A DNA stretch of 64,000 nucleotides from the NCBI GenBank assembly GCA_964016875.1, contig OZ024724.1, positions 52,888,438 through 52,952,437 of the forward strand. The letters are read 5' to 3'. Of the stretch, positions 35,565 to 46,550 are shown piece after piece. The stretch's first letter is position 1. Every line of letters starts with the position of its first letter. This stretch comes from Fallopia convolvulus. Lineage: Eukaryota > Streptophyta > Magnoliopsida > Caryophyllales > Polygonaceae. The notes under the pieces are model-generated. The model saw only the letters and a program-made list of their open reading frames with translations, was not told where the DNA came from and ran no database searches. A program made the position numbers and the translations under genes.

Positions 35565-38554
35565 ATGTCGATCCAATTAGACGGGATCGACCAATGGAGA
35601 GACTATTTCCGGACGGCTAACGCCGATATCTTTGAGATAATCGAGTGGTCGATAATGGTGGCTGCTTCCGATTGTCCCAAGGAGTTCAAATTGAGGAGAG
35701 ATCGAGTTGCGGAATTGCTTTTCTCGACCCGGTTAGCTCGGTGCACTCAGTGTGATCGGGTCGGGTTATCCGTGCCTGAATCCGATGAGAGCGGCGGAGG
35801 AGCTAGGGTTGAGTTTGAAGGACCTCGTGGTAGCAAAGAGAGCAACGCTAACAGTATCAGGGATGATCAGAAAGAGATTCATCTGAATCAGATGAGCAAC
35901 TACAGCTCTGGTGATGCTGAGGCTCTAACTGATGAGATTGAAGAAGAAGGCTTGCTTTTGCAAGAGGTTTTAAGGATCAAGGAGGTTTTGAACAACTTTG
36001 AAGATGAGGTTTAACTCCATTCTTCTTCTTGTTTGTTTGCATGTATAATATGGTTCATGGTTCAGATGAAGTTAAACAATTGAAGGGTGTTTACAGTTGT
36101 TCAGGTTTGGTAATATGTTGAATATCACGAAGAAGCTAGGTCTTGTTGATTATACTTTGCTTTGTTCTTATTTTGGCTTTCTTGTTTCATGTGGCAGTCT
36201 GATTCAGTGCTGTTTGAATTGTTGCGAAAGCTACAGTTAATGAGACTGACTGTTTCTACCTTGAAGGTTTGATCTATCATCTTTCAAGCATTAAATCTTT
36301 GACATTGAGAGTAGTTTCTGAATTGAAATTCTGATTGCTAGAAATGGTTTGTGTTCAGGCTACAGAGATTGGCAAGTCTGTTAATGGCCTAAGGAGACAT
36401 GGGGCAAAACAGATTCGCCATCTTGTTCGTGAACTAATTGGGTAAGGAAGTAGTTTTCCTAGCTGTATATTATTTTTAATGCTATTTGATGAGGTATTTG
36501 GGGTGACAAACAGAATCACTAAGCTTCTGCGTATGGTAGTTGAAAGTACTGTTCTTCATGCATTGTTATGTGCTTGATGAGATAGCACTGTGATGACTGA
36601 TGGCTGTTTCCTTTTTCGACTATCAAACTGTTTTTACATTTGCTACAACAACGAAGTACATACCCTCTTGCTTTTCACACTGTCAATCAACAAGCTTCCA
36701 TATATGGTAGTTGGGTACATTGTTAACTTCACGTGTTTTTCTGCTCGGTGAAATAAAGGCGATAAGAGTCAGTTTTCCTTTCCGGCTATTGACTGTTATA
36801 TGAATTATGATGATGAACTGCGCATGCGCGTGTTTTTCTGCTCGGTGAAATAAATGCGATAAGAGTCAGTTTTCCTTTCCGGCTATTGACTGTTATATGA
36901 ATTATGATGATGAACTGCGCATGTTGCAACTCTTTATGATTGGCAGTCAAATTTGATCTAGGGACTTGTACATTTATAATCTCAAGCTTCCATGGAACTT
37001 ACTATTTTGTTCTTTTGATGATGATAGTGAATGGAAGGCTATTGTAGATGAGTTTATACAAGGAGGTAGAGATCCTGCAGGTTGGAACTTGATAATTATT
37101 TTCAGGCTTCTGTTGTCTATAGAAGTTCATGTTTCTGATCTTCTTATCATATGACACTTATTTTGTTGCAAAACCATTCGTCATGATAGGTCATGGAGAA
37201 GCTACACCTGATTCAGTCAATCCATCTGTTGTTGAAGATGAGGAAGAAGAAGAAGAAGGTCTTCCTTCTCCTCCAATGGACGATTGTGCCTTTTTCACTG
37301 CTGGGAATATTGATTTCGCGCAGGTACATGGCTCTTGTTGTTCTTCTCTCTTCTGGGATTTAAGTAGTTTAAAAGCTTTATGTTGTTCATCCGGGACTGA
37401 CTAAATTTTTTCTACTACTTGTGGTGTTCATTCAAATTACGTGAAGTTCTTTGATGGCATGGATGACGATGGAAGTGAGTGGAACTATTACCTATGTATT
37501 GTGCATTTAATATATGTAGCTTTTTGCTACTTGGTTCTTATTTTTGATTCCACACCTTCGAAGATCATGATTTTGATTGGGTAATTTTGTTTCAGATCTT
37601 AGAAATAGTGGGGAATTCAACAAGAACCAGGAGGGTGGAAGAAAGCCTTTTCTGGTTAAACCCGAACAATCTCCTAAAGAGGAAATTGTGCTGCCAAAGG
37701 AAGAGAAGTTTCGACAACCAATGAAACAAGAATCGGTACCTAAAGCAACTAACAAGCCTTTGAATCAAGCATCTGGGCCAGGTAGACCTATAAAGTCTAA
37801 TGTGGGGCAAAGGGTCAATCCATCACAAATGCTCCAAAAGATATCAGACAAACCCAATGTCCCAAGGAAGCCAGCTATACAATCAGAGGTAAACAATATT
37901 ATAAACAACTTCTACTGCAGCAAGATTGATGAGTTTGGGCTCTATATTCATCATCAACTTTCTTGTCTGTTCAGAACATAAGGTGTTCAACTGAAGATAC
38001 TGTCCAAGATAAAATGGAAGCCACAAAAAGAAGGCTTCAAGAAAGATACCAAGAAGCTAAGGATGGTATATCACTTTCTTATGAGTCATGACTTTAAATG
38101 CTTTCTGATTCTTCTGATCTTGTGGTATCTGATGACTCATAATATCAGTTTTGGGAGGAAACCTCTTGATAGTTCTCATTGAAATGAGATAGAGTTGGAA
38201 TTGTGATTTCTTTCCTTTTAGGATGAAACCTTTTTAATATATCATGAGTCATGAAAATGGGACGAGCCATTCTTAAAAATACGCCAACTGCATAGCAAAC
38301 TAATGGCCATAGTGTGTAAGTTGGGCTATTTAACTACGATTTTTAATTAATATGTAACTATGTTCTTCAAATGGATATAGTAATGACTTTGAATTGTACT
38401 TAATTTTCTTGTTTTAATTGGATTAACAGCCAAGAGGCAGAGGACAGTACAAGTTGTGGAAATACATGATCTTCCAAAGCAGGGTCTTGGTCAGAGAAAT
38501 CCAAAGAACAAAGTTGGAAATCCTAATAGGAAGTGGGCGAATGCACGAAGATAA
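35565..38554 (+). CDS. MED26: Probable Mediator subunit 26b-like protein (TFIIS N-terminal/LW domain)
   Basis: Predicted nuclear Mediator subunit linking RNA polymerase II to elongation factors. Nine exons with GT-AG introns: 35565-36008, 36198-36266, 36359-36441, 37028-37080, 37190-37323, 37447-37474, 37596-37888, 37975-38065, 38430-38554. Together they give 440 codons including TAA, and all phases fit. The N-terminus has WRDYFRTANADIFEIIEWSI and a CTQC motif. The LW/TFIIS N-terminal helical domain (about residues 130-217) includes EIGKSVNGLRRH. Next come TPDSVNPSVVEDEEEEEEG, a basic Pro/Lys-rich tail and the C-terminal VVEIHDLPKQG motif, as I know it from plant MED26b proteins. The start is ATG at 35565; the frame is open further upstream but without an ATG. 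Intron 3 carries a fresh tandem duplication. It looks intact. Confidence 0.9.
36733..36923 (+). repeat. 97-bp tandem duplication in MED26 intron 3
   Basis: Copies at 36733-36829 and 36830-36923, starting GTGTTTTTCTGCTCGG, differ by about one base (AAAGGCG against AAATGCG). Young local duplication, not affecting exons. Confidence 0.9.
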
Positions 38555-40076
38555 ATCCTCGTGAACTGGTGCTCCTCCATTGTAACGGCTTCACCGCTTA
38601 TAGAGCTGTGATATTGAAGAGGCTCTTACCCTTCAGATAGCATAGTAGAGGTCCATTCTAAACTCAACCCTTTGGAGAAACATATTTTTCCCAATTGAAA
38701 AATCTCTTTGAAAGGTTCATACTGAGACTGAAGGCAGGTTCAATAGGAAGATTTGCTTATAAAAAACCTTCCCTTTTATTTTTTGTAAGGGAGAGAGTCT
38801 TGATATGAACCCAAATCCTTGTCTGTTTAGTCGAGATTATTTTTGATTCCTGGACTGTTGAACTTGCACCTATAATGCTTGCACTTGAAAAAGAGAGAAA
38901 ATGTGCAGATTTGTATTGCCATAGTACCAATGTGTAAGGGAAATTGGGTCTCTAGTATATAATAAATTACATGAACATAAAATGAATTTTTTCTGTTCAA
39001 ATCTTTTGCCTGATTTGTGCTAGCTGTGTATTAGTTTATATTGCTGATGTAGGAGAGGGTTGAAGATTTTAACACGTTTGTATTGGGATCCCTTTTCACC
39101 CGTAAGCAAAACCACTTAGAACACCTCAAAAGGATGATGACATGATTCATAGAGCAAGTTGCAGACTTGCTATTAATAATAGCAGATTTTGATGACTTTT
39201 GAGTTTTGAAAATAGACAAATCTTTATCTAAGGACCGACTTCTTCAATTGTTAGCTGCAGGAGTTGAGTCGTTGAGACTCTGTATATTTGGGGTGTAAAT
39301 GGTATAATGTTTATTTTGTTGTTGTTGCGATTCTACATATATCTAGATTATCTCTTTTGACCTTTGTTAACTGACTTTTCACGTATATAACTTCGTGTTA
39401 TCATTCAAAATCCTTTCTGTAAACCCGTGAATTTTGTAGCGCCATAATTTACGTGTCTATTTACCTATTGGACATTTTAAGTCTACATACAAATGTCAAA
39501 AACTCTTAAAACGTAAGTTGATTAATGTCTAAAGTCTAAAGATGAAGTGAGGATAAAACATGTTGGCCTGTGGGTCACTTCTGGAATGTGCTTGTGGTGG
39601 TGCACTGGTGCGTGCATGTAAAATTAAGTAGGCAAACGCATGGATTGGAAACTCATATACATTATTACAAATTGACAACTACAATATAAAAGACAAATTC
39701 CATTAAAAAAAAAAAAACTACTACAATATCATACGGAAGGAGACACCAAAGCTTTATCCCTTTGCCACGTCATTCTATCAGCAATCAAAACAACAAGAAG
39801 AAAGTCATGGTGCCAGTCTGTCTAACTCGAAGTCAATATCCACAAGGGGAAGATCTCCATGCAGGGAGCCTCACATTAGAAGCGCTATAAAACACGCTCT
39901 AGCTGCGGATTAATTAATAACAAAGCTGGAAACAACACATGAACCTGACAAGAATCAATTCTCAACATGGACCTGAAATGAGGAGAAAGTACAAAGAATT
40001 TTTATACTTTTGCCACTAGAAAATGAAAAAGCGCATGTTTAAGGTGTTGGAAGGAGTAAAATATACCTTATTACCC
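38555..40076. other. 3' flank of MED26 and spacer to the CNL gene
   Basis: The 3' UTR of MED26 probably occupies the first few hundred bases. The rest is AT-rich with no recognised gene, ending near the convergent 3' end of the CNL gene. Confidence 0.4.
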
Positions 40077-41624
40077 TTACTGAATCTGAGGGGATCCGAT
40101 TTGAACGTCTTGATAATCAATACGAATTTCACGAATGTGAGATATGAGATGCCAATCACTTCCCGTGTCTTTCTCACACCTTCGGCTGAGATGAGGGCAT
40201 CCATTTACGTTCAATTCTAGCAGACACTTGAGAGCATGCATTTCCCGTGGTAGAGCAATCACATTAGGACAATTGCTCAAGGTTAGCCTCAAAAGTGAAG
40301 TGCAATATTGCATTCCTTTGGGCATTGCCCTCAAACCTTCACATTTTGAAATTGTAAAAATTTGCAAACTTCCGATAGAGCTGAGCATTTCAGGAAATTC
40401 CGACACTTTAGGAAGTCCTGTAATGTCTAGATATCGAAGGCTTTTCATTCCTTGTAGTCCTTCCCATCCCTCTAAATCTAACTCTTCAGCATAGTGAATC
40501 CTCAATTCCTCAAGATTGGTGAGGTATTTCATGTCATTTGGAAGAGAACGGATACTATCACAACAAACTATTTGCAAAACACGAAGGTTATTCAAGCATC
40601 CAATCCCTTCTACCAAGCACGTCAAACGTTGACAAGCCCACAATCCCAACATTCGTAACGAGCTTAGTTCATATAGCCCTTTAGGCATATATTTGAAATT
40701 TGATGTAAGACGCAAGTATCTCAAGCATAACAATTTGTGTATATCCTTGGGAAGGCTTTTCAGTCGAATACAATTACAAAGATCCAATGTCTGAAGATTC
40801 AACAACTTGCATATCGATGCTGGAAGCACAATAAGTTTTGAGTTCCAAGAAAGATTAAGATAACGTAGGTGTTTTAGGCCCCCTATCGTGTCTGGTAACT
40901 CTTCAAACTCAAAATTGCTAAGATTGAGGATGCGTAAGCACTTAAAGTTGGACATTAACTCATTCAAGAAAGATTCACTCACCGAGCCCATTGGGTGAAC
41001 AAATGCAAATACCCTTGCCTTGCTAGCTTCAAAAAGTTGCACAGAAAACTCCTTTATTGACAAGTTCTCACAATCCCAAATAACATATTTGGCATGTGGT
41101 GTTATTACTTGTCCATATGAAGTCACAATCAAAGTCTCCTCCTTGGACACATATATTGTTAAATCATGCAATAAATCATGCATTTCAACAAATAACGTTT
41201 GATCGTTAATCTGAAACAAGGCTGACCTAGCTAAATCCTGGTTTTCAATTAACCTGTTCTTGAACAGACGAGCAATATATTTCAATGAGCTTCTCTCACC
41301 AACCACCTCTGCATACTTTGTAGCTACTTGATTTGCAACATCATAGCCCGGAAGCTGCAAGAAAGACCTTGATAACAGTTCATTGAAATACCTGCCTCCA
41401 ATGTCTTCAACATCATCTCCTCCGCTTAATTGACCGAGTTTAAGTGCCATCCACATGCTGATAAAGTCCATCTTAAACAAAGGGCAACCCTTTTCAAAAA
41501 TTGCACAAAAGGCGAAGCAAGACCTGAGGTGGTACGGAGTGTGATCATAGCTTAGTTTCAATGCCGGCAATATATCATTTGATCCTTGTGCAATCTTCCA
41601 AAGCTCACTTTCCTTAATTCGCTT

Positions 41625-41768
41625 TAATAGATGTTATATTTGGATATTATATTATTGTGTATCTTTTGTATAGAGAAAATCATATCTTGGGCCTAGAATC
41701 TTGACATGTATATTTAAACTCTCTTGTGTTTAATGAGATCAGATTTTGCAGCCTCCAATATTACTTTA
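41625..41768 (+). repeat. 5' LTR of the young copia element
   Basis: 144 bp, TAATAGATGTT...TATTACTTTA. A TATATTTAAA sequence near 41710 could be the TATA box. Confidence 0.93.
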
Positions 41769-41784
41769 TGGTATCAGAGCGAGG
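41769..41784 (+). promoter_or_regulatory. Primer binding site for tRNA-Met
   Basis: TGGTATCAGAGCGAGG directly abuts the 5' LTR with no spacer. Confidence 0.9.
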
Positions 41785-41896
41785 TTAGCAAAACCGTAAA
41801 TCTACCCTAATTTACGCCGCTAGTGTGCCGCCCTTGTGCCGCCCTAGTGCCCGGTATTCTTCTGGTGTTTATCGTTCACTTCTCGTCACTATCATC

Positions 41897-44800
41897 ATGA
41901 GCGTGAAAGGGAAGGAAGAAGTTTCAAATGTCATGCCTACAAATTCGCCCTTCTATCTTCATCCCTCGGATCATCCCGGGATGAAGATTTGTCCAGTTGT
42001 TCTTAAAGGGAACAACTATCAGGAATGGGAACTTTGTTTTCGTAACGCTCTTCGCGCGAAACGTAAACTTGGGTTCATTAATGGATCGATTATAATGCCT
42101 GAGGACTCCGCTGGTTTAGACGACTGGTGGAGCGTGAATTCTATGCTGGTAGGCTGGATAGTTCAGTCTATGGAGGAGTCGATTCGATCGACAATAACTT
42201 ATTTTGATACGGCTAAGGCACTTTGGGATGATTTGAATCAACGGTTTTCGATCGGAAATGGTCCGCGAGTTCATCAGTTGAGACATGACTTGGCTAGGTG
42301 CACTCAAAACGGTCAGTCGATCGCTACATATTACGGGACTTTGAAGAAATTGTGGGATGAATTGTCAAATTATGTCAAGGAGCGCACTTGCTCGTGCGGA
42401 AAGTGCGTCTGTACTTGGACTGAATCGGCTGCTTTGGATCGTGAGGAAGAAAAAACTCATCAACTGCTAATGGGGCTTGACGTTAACTTTGCCACCATAC
42501 GCTCGAACATACTGTCACGAGAGCCTATGCCTAGGCTTAATCGTGTTTATGCTCTGTTAATTATGGAGGAACGCCAACAAACTGTTGCAAAAGGCGTTGT
42601 TGAAAAATCAGCAGAAGGTGGAATATTTGCAGTCCAAGGGCGTGGGTCTCGTACAGACAAACGCGACTCGGAACGGCGGGATCAATCGAGCGCCGAAAGT
42701 GGAGATCGGCGTGATTCAGAACGCCGGCCGACTGGTCGTGGTCGAGGCGAGAGATCCGAGCGCCCAATATGCTATCACTGTGGTGAACCAGGTCACCTCC
42801 AGAAATCATGCTTCAAATTGATCGGGTACCCAGACTGGTGGGGCACCGATCGTGACGGCGGCGAGACGTCTCAGTCGCGTGAAAATTCTGTTGTTTCCGA
42901 TCAGAACAACCGTGGGCGAGGACGAGGAAGAATAGGCTCTGCAAATGCCGCACAAACTAGTGTTGGTGGGTCTGCAGGGGGGTCCATGCTAGGAGCTGCT
43001 GATCGTACAGGGACAAATTTATCCCAATCTCAGTGGAGCACTCTCATGAATTTAATAAATTCAGCAAATCATGGTTCAACCGGAAAATTGACGGGTATGT
43101 TTCAATTTAAATGGATTCTAGACTCTGGAGCATCATTTCATATGACAGGAGATGTATCGCTTTTGCATAATTTGAGGGAAGTACCGGCTTCCACTATTTT
43201 ACTTCCCGATGGGCTGTCTACAGTTGCAAAAACCGCAGGAAGTTTAAAATTAAGCAGTGATTTGGAGTTCCATAATGTTCTTTATGTGCCTAGTTTGAGT
43301 TGCAACTTAATTTCAATTGCTCAACTGTTGAAATGTCAACAATACATTATCACTATGACTGATAAGCTATGTATTTTACAGGACCGGACTTCGATGATGC
43401 TGATTGGAGTGGGTGAGGAACGAAACGGAGTTTATTGGCTTCGTGGAGTGGCGTCGACGGCTCGCGTTTCACGGTTAGAAGCCGATTCACCTGCCCTTTG
43501 GCATTCCCGTTTTGGCCACCCATCATTATCTGTTCTTTCCCATTTACCTAATGTTAAAATAAGTGGTCATCTAGACCCGTGTGATAGTTGCCATAGAGCA
43601 AAACAAACTCGTTCCTATTTCCCGATTAGTAATTCGCATGCTTTTGAGATTTTTGATTTAATACATTGTGATGTTTGGGGTCCCTATAGAACTCCCTCTA
43701 TTTCTGGTGCTAGGTATTTTTTGACATTAGTTGATGATTGTTCTAGGGGTGTTTGGATTTTCTTAATGAAAAATAAGACTGAAGTTGCTTCTCTTATTCA
43801 AATGTTTTGTTCTATGGTGAGTCGTCAATTTGAGAAAAATGTCAAGAAATTTCGTAGTGACAATGGAACTGAATTCACTTGTCTTCGTTCATTTTTTGAT
43901 CAAAATGGAATAATATTTGAAACTTCATGTGTTGGAACTCCTCAACAGAATGGTCGGGTTGAACGTAAACATCGTCATATTTTAAATGTAGCTCGTGCTT
44001 TACGTTTTCATGCAAATTTGCCTTTAAAATTTTGGGGAGATTGTATTCTTACTGCTACATATTTAATTAATAGAACTCCCACGCCTCTACTGCAAAACCG
44101 AACACCCTATGAGATTTTGTATGGTCGACACCCTAATTTTTCACACTTCAGAACACTTGGTTGTCTCTGTTATGCTTCTGTGATTCCTAGATCAACTAAT
44201 AAATTTGAACCTCGGGCACAAAAATGTATTTTTATTGGTTATCCCAAAGGCCAAAAAGGTTGGCAAGTTATTAATTTGGAAACTCAGGAACGGTTTGTGT
44301 CATGTGATGTGGTATTCTATGAAACACATTTCCCGTTTCAGCTCTCTACACCCAATCTTGTTACAGCTGAAAATACTTCTGAACAATCTCATCCATCTAT
44401 TTTCGATACACTGTCCCATGTTGACTATTCGCAGAAGGCGGACAAGAGAAGTGGGGTTCAATCTTCTCTTGTTCCCGTCCAAGAACTTGTCCCAAGCACC
44501 ACTATAGACCATTCGCAGACGGTTGATAGGGGGAGTGGGGTTCAATCTTCCTCTGTCCCCGTTCAAGTCATCGTTCCAAGCACCTCAAATGGCCAATCGC
44601 AAGCAAGTGACAGGGGGAGTGGGGTTCAATCTTCCCCTGTCCCTGCTCAAGACAATATCCGTCGTTCTACCCGTGATCGGATTCCTTCTGTGAAATTGCG
44701 GGATTTCGTCTGCAATACAATACGGAAACAAGATGCTTCCTCGTCTCCTTTATCTCCTTCATCGGCTTCATCAGGTACATCCTACCCCATAGCTAATTAT

Positions 44801-46399
44801 GTTCATTATGATCGGTTTTTGCCTAGACATGTTGCTTTTATTGCTGCTATTCAGTCTGATACAGAGCCCACCAGTTTTTCTGAGGCTGTTCGTAGTGAGC
44901 ATTGGCGTGCTGCTATGAAAGTTGAGATTGATGCTTTAGAGTGTAATGGTACTTGGACACTCACAAACTTGCCTAAGGGCAAGAAAACCATTGGTTGTAA
45001 GTGGGTATTTCGGATTAAGTATAATTCCGATGGGACTATTGAGCGACACAAGGCCCGTTTAGTAGTTTTGGGGAATCGACAACAGGCTGGTATTGATTAT
45101 AATGAGACATTCGCCCCTGTGGCGAAAATGGTCTCTGTTAGGACTTTTTTGGCAGTTGCCGTTGCTCGGAACTGGGAACTTCATCAGATGGATGTTCATA
45201 ATGCTTTTCTTCATGGGGATTTACATGAGGAAGTTTACATGAGACCTCCACCAGGTTTTTCAAGTTTGGCTGCTGGGCGGGTTTGTCGACTTAATCGTTC
45301 TCTTTACGGTCTTCGGCAGGCACCGCGAAATTGGTTTGCTAAGTTGGCTTCTGCTCTTCGTCGACTTGGATTTGTACAGTCCTTGGCTGATTACTCTCTC
45401 TTCTCATATACTCGTCCAAATGTTTGTTTGCATGTTCTGGTTTATGTTGATGATTTGATTATTTCTAGGAACAATTCCGCTGCTATTGCTCATTTTAAGG
45501 AACAACTCAGTTCGTGTTTTCATATGAAAGATCTAGGTACTCTGAAATATTTTCTTGGCATAGAGATTGCACGGTCCTCGACTGGTCTCTTCTTATGTCA
45601 ACGGAAATACACTTTGGATATTCTATCTGAAGTTGGGCTTCTTGGCGGCAAGCCTTGTGATTTTCCTATGGAACAGAATCACAAGCTAGCTACATCTACA
45701 GCTCGTTTGTATGAGGCTCCAGATCAGTATCGTCGTCTCATTGGTCGCTTGATTTATTTGACTATCACTCGTCCTGAGATTTGCTATGCAGTTCACACAC
45801 TTGCTCAGTTTATGCAGCGACCGACTGTTGACCATTGGGACGCTGCGATTCGTGTTCTTCGATATCTCAAGAGTCACCCTGGTCAAGGGATTTTTCTCTC
45901 GCGAGATTCCTCTTTACAGCTTACTGCTTTCTGTGATTCAGACTATGCATCTTGTCCACTTACTCGTCGTTCTATTACTGGATATTATGTTCAGCTTGGG
46001 ACATCTCCTGTATCTTGGCGAACCAAGAAACAGAAGACGGTTTCTCGTTCATCTGCTGAGGCCGAGTACCGTGCTATGGCTGCTGCTTGTTGTGAGTTAT
46101 TGTGGTTGCGGTCTTTGTTGCGCTCTTTGGGAGTGACTCATTCAGCTCCTATGAGTTTGTTTTGTGACAGTCAGGCTGCTTTACATATTGCTGCTAATCC
46201 GGTCTTTCATGATCGGACTAAGCACATCGAGGTGGATTGTCATTTTGTTCGGGATCTCTTGTTATCCGGTTCAGTACGTACTTCTCACATTAGGACGGCT
46301 TCACAACCGACAGACATTTTGACTAAAGCATTAGGCGCTCATCAGTTCCAATTCCTTCTTGGCAAGTTGGGCATTCGAGACCTTCATGCTCCAACTTGA
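41897..46399 (+). CDS. Intact copia gag-pol polyprotein, 1500 residues
   Basis: A single frame from ATG at 41897 (the frame is open upstream but only with non-ATG codons) to TGA at 46397-46399. Domains: copia gag (SPFYLHPSDHPG at the start, about residues 15-230); CCHC knuckle CYHCGEPGHLQKSC (about 291); protease LDSGASFHM (about 406); GAG-pre-integrase WHSRFGHPSL (about 534); integrase with HCDVWGP (about 590), SDNGTEF (about 653) and PQQNGRVERKHR (about 690); RT with KARLVVLGNRQ (about 1051) and YVDD (about 1184); RNase H with CDSDYAS (about 1347) and SSAEAEYRAMA. A Ser/Pro-rich triple repeat sits between integrase and RT. No stop or frameshift. It runs opposite to the CNL gene it broke. 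Confidence 0.95.
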   Translation: MSVKGKEEVSNVMPTNSPFYLHPSDHPGMKICPVVLKGNNYQEWELCFRNALRAKRKLGFINGSIIMPEDSAGLDDWWSVNSMLVGWIVQSMEESIRSTITYFDTAKALWDDLNQRFSIGNGPRVHQLRHDLARCTQNGQSIATYYGTLKKLWDELSNYVKERTCSCGKCVCTWTESAALDREEEKTHQLLMGLDVNFATIRSNILSREPMPRLNRVYALLIMEERQQTVAKGVVEKSAEGGIFAVQGRGSRTDKRDSERRDQSSAESGDRRDSERRPTGRGRGERSERPICYHCGEPGHLQKSCFKLIGYPDWWGTDRDGGETSQSRENSVVSDQNNRGRGRGRIGSANAAQTSVGGSAGGSMLGAADRTGTNLSQSQWSTLMNLINSANHGSTGKLTGMFQFKWILDSGASFHMTGDVSLLHNLREVPASTILLPDGLSTVAKTAGSLKLSSDLEFHNVLYVPSLSCNLISIAQLLKCQQYIITMTDKLCILQDRTSMMLIGVGEERNGVYWLRGVASTARVSRLEADSPALWHSRFGHPSLSVLSHLPNVKISGHLDPCDSCHRAKQTRSYFPISNSHAFEIFDLIHCDVWGPYRTPSISGARYFLTLVDDCSRGVWIFLMKNKTEVASLIQMFCSMVSRQFEKNVKKFRSDNGTEFTCLRSFFDQNGIIFETSCVGTPQQNGRVERKHRHILNVARALRFHANLPLKFWGDCILTATYLINRTPTPLLQNRTPYEILYGRHPNFSHFRTLGCLCYASVIPRSTNKFEPRAQKCIFIGYPKGQKGWQVINLETQERFVSCDVVFYETHFPFQLSTPNLVTAENTSEQSHPSIFDTLSHVDYSQKADKRSGVQSSLVPVQELVPSTTIDHSQTVDRGSGVQSSSVPVQVIVPSTSNGQSQASDRGSGVQSSPVPAQDNIRRSTRDRIPSVKLRDFVCNTIRKQDASSSPLSPSSASSGTSYPIANYVHYDRFLPRHVAFIAAIQSDTEPTSFSEAVRSEHWRAAMKVEIDALECNGTWTLTNLPKGKKTIGCKWVFRIKYNSDGTIERHKARLVVLGNRQQAGIDYNETFAPVAKMVSVRTFLAVAVARNWELHQMDVHNAFLHGDLHEEVYMRPPPGFSSLAAGRVCRLNRSLYGLRQAPRNWFAKLASALRRLGFVQSLADYSLFSYTRPNVCLHVLVYVDDLIISRNNSAAIAHFKEQLSSCFHMKDLGTLKYFLGIEIARSSTGLFLCQRKYTLDILSEVGLLGGKPCDFPMEQNHKLATSTARLYEAPDQYRRLIGRLIYLTITRPEICYAVHTLAQFMQRPTVDHWDAAIRVLRYLKSHPGQGIFLSRDSSLQLTAFCDSDYASCPLTRRSITGYYVQLGTSPVSWRTKKQKTVSRSSAEAEYRAMAAACCELLWLRSLLRSLGVTHSAPMSLFCDSQAALHIAANPVFHDRTKHIEVDCHFVRDLLLSGSVRTSHIRTASQPTDILTKALGAHQFQFLLGKLGIRDLHAPT
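44447..44662 (+). repeat. 84-bp in-frame repeat between integrase and RT
   Basis: About two and a half copies, each starting with GGGAGTGGGGTTCAATCTTC or a close variant (44447 onwards). They encode SGVQSSxVPVQ repeats. The unit is 28 codons, so the frame is kept. Confidence 0.75.
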
Positions 46400-46406
46400 G
46401 GGGGAG
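46397..46406 (+). promoter_or_regulatory. Polypurine tract overlapping the stop codon
   Basis: TGAGGGGGAG abuts the 3' LTR; its first three bases are the polyprotein stop codon, so this element has no 3' untranslated internal region. Confidence 0.85.
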
Positions 46407-46550
46407 TAATAGATGTTATATTTGGATATTATATTATTGTGTATCTTTTGTATAGAGAAAATCATATCTTGGGCCTAGAATCTTGACATGTATATTTAAA
46501 CTCTCTTGTGTTTAATGAGATCAGATTTTGCAGCCTCCAATATTACTTTA
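46407..46550 (+). repeat. 3' LTR of the young copia element
   Basis: 144 bp, identical by eye to 41625-41768. Confidence 0.93.

Larger units (their letters stand above)
41625..46550 (+). mobile_element. Young, complete Ty1/copia element in the CNL gene
   Basis: 4926 bp with two 144-bp LTRs that look identical, a perfect CGCTT target duplication (41620-41624 and 46551-46555), PBS, polypurine tract and one uninterrupted polyprotein frame. The LTR termini are TA...TA rather than TG...CA. Everything suggests a very recent insertion and potential autonomy. The short LTR and gag type point to an Ale/Retrofit-like lineage, which is inference. Confidence 0.95.
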
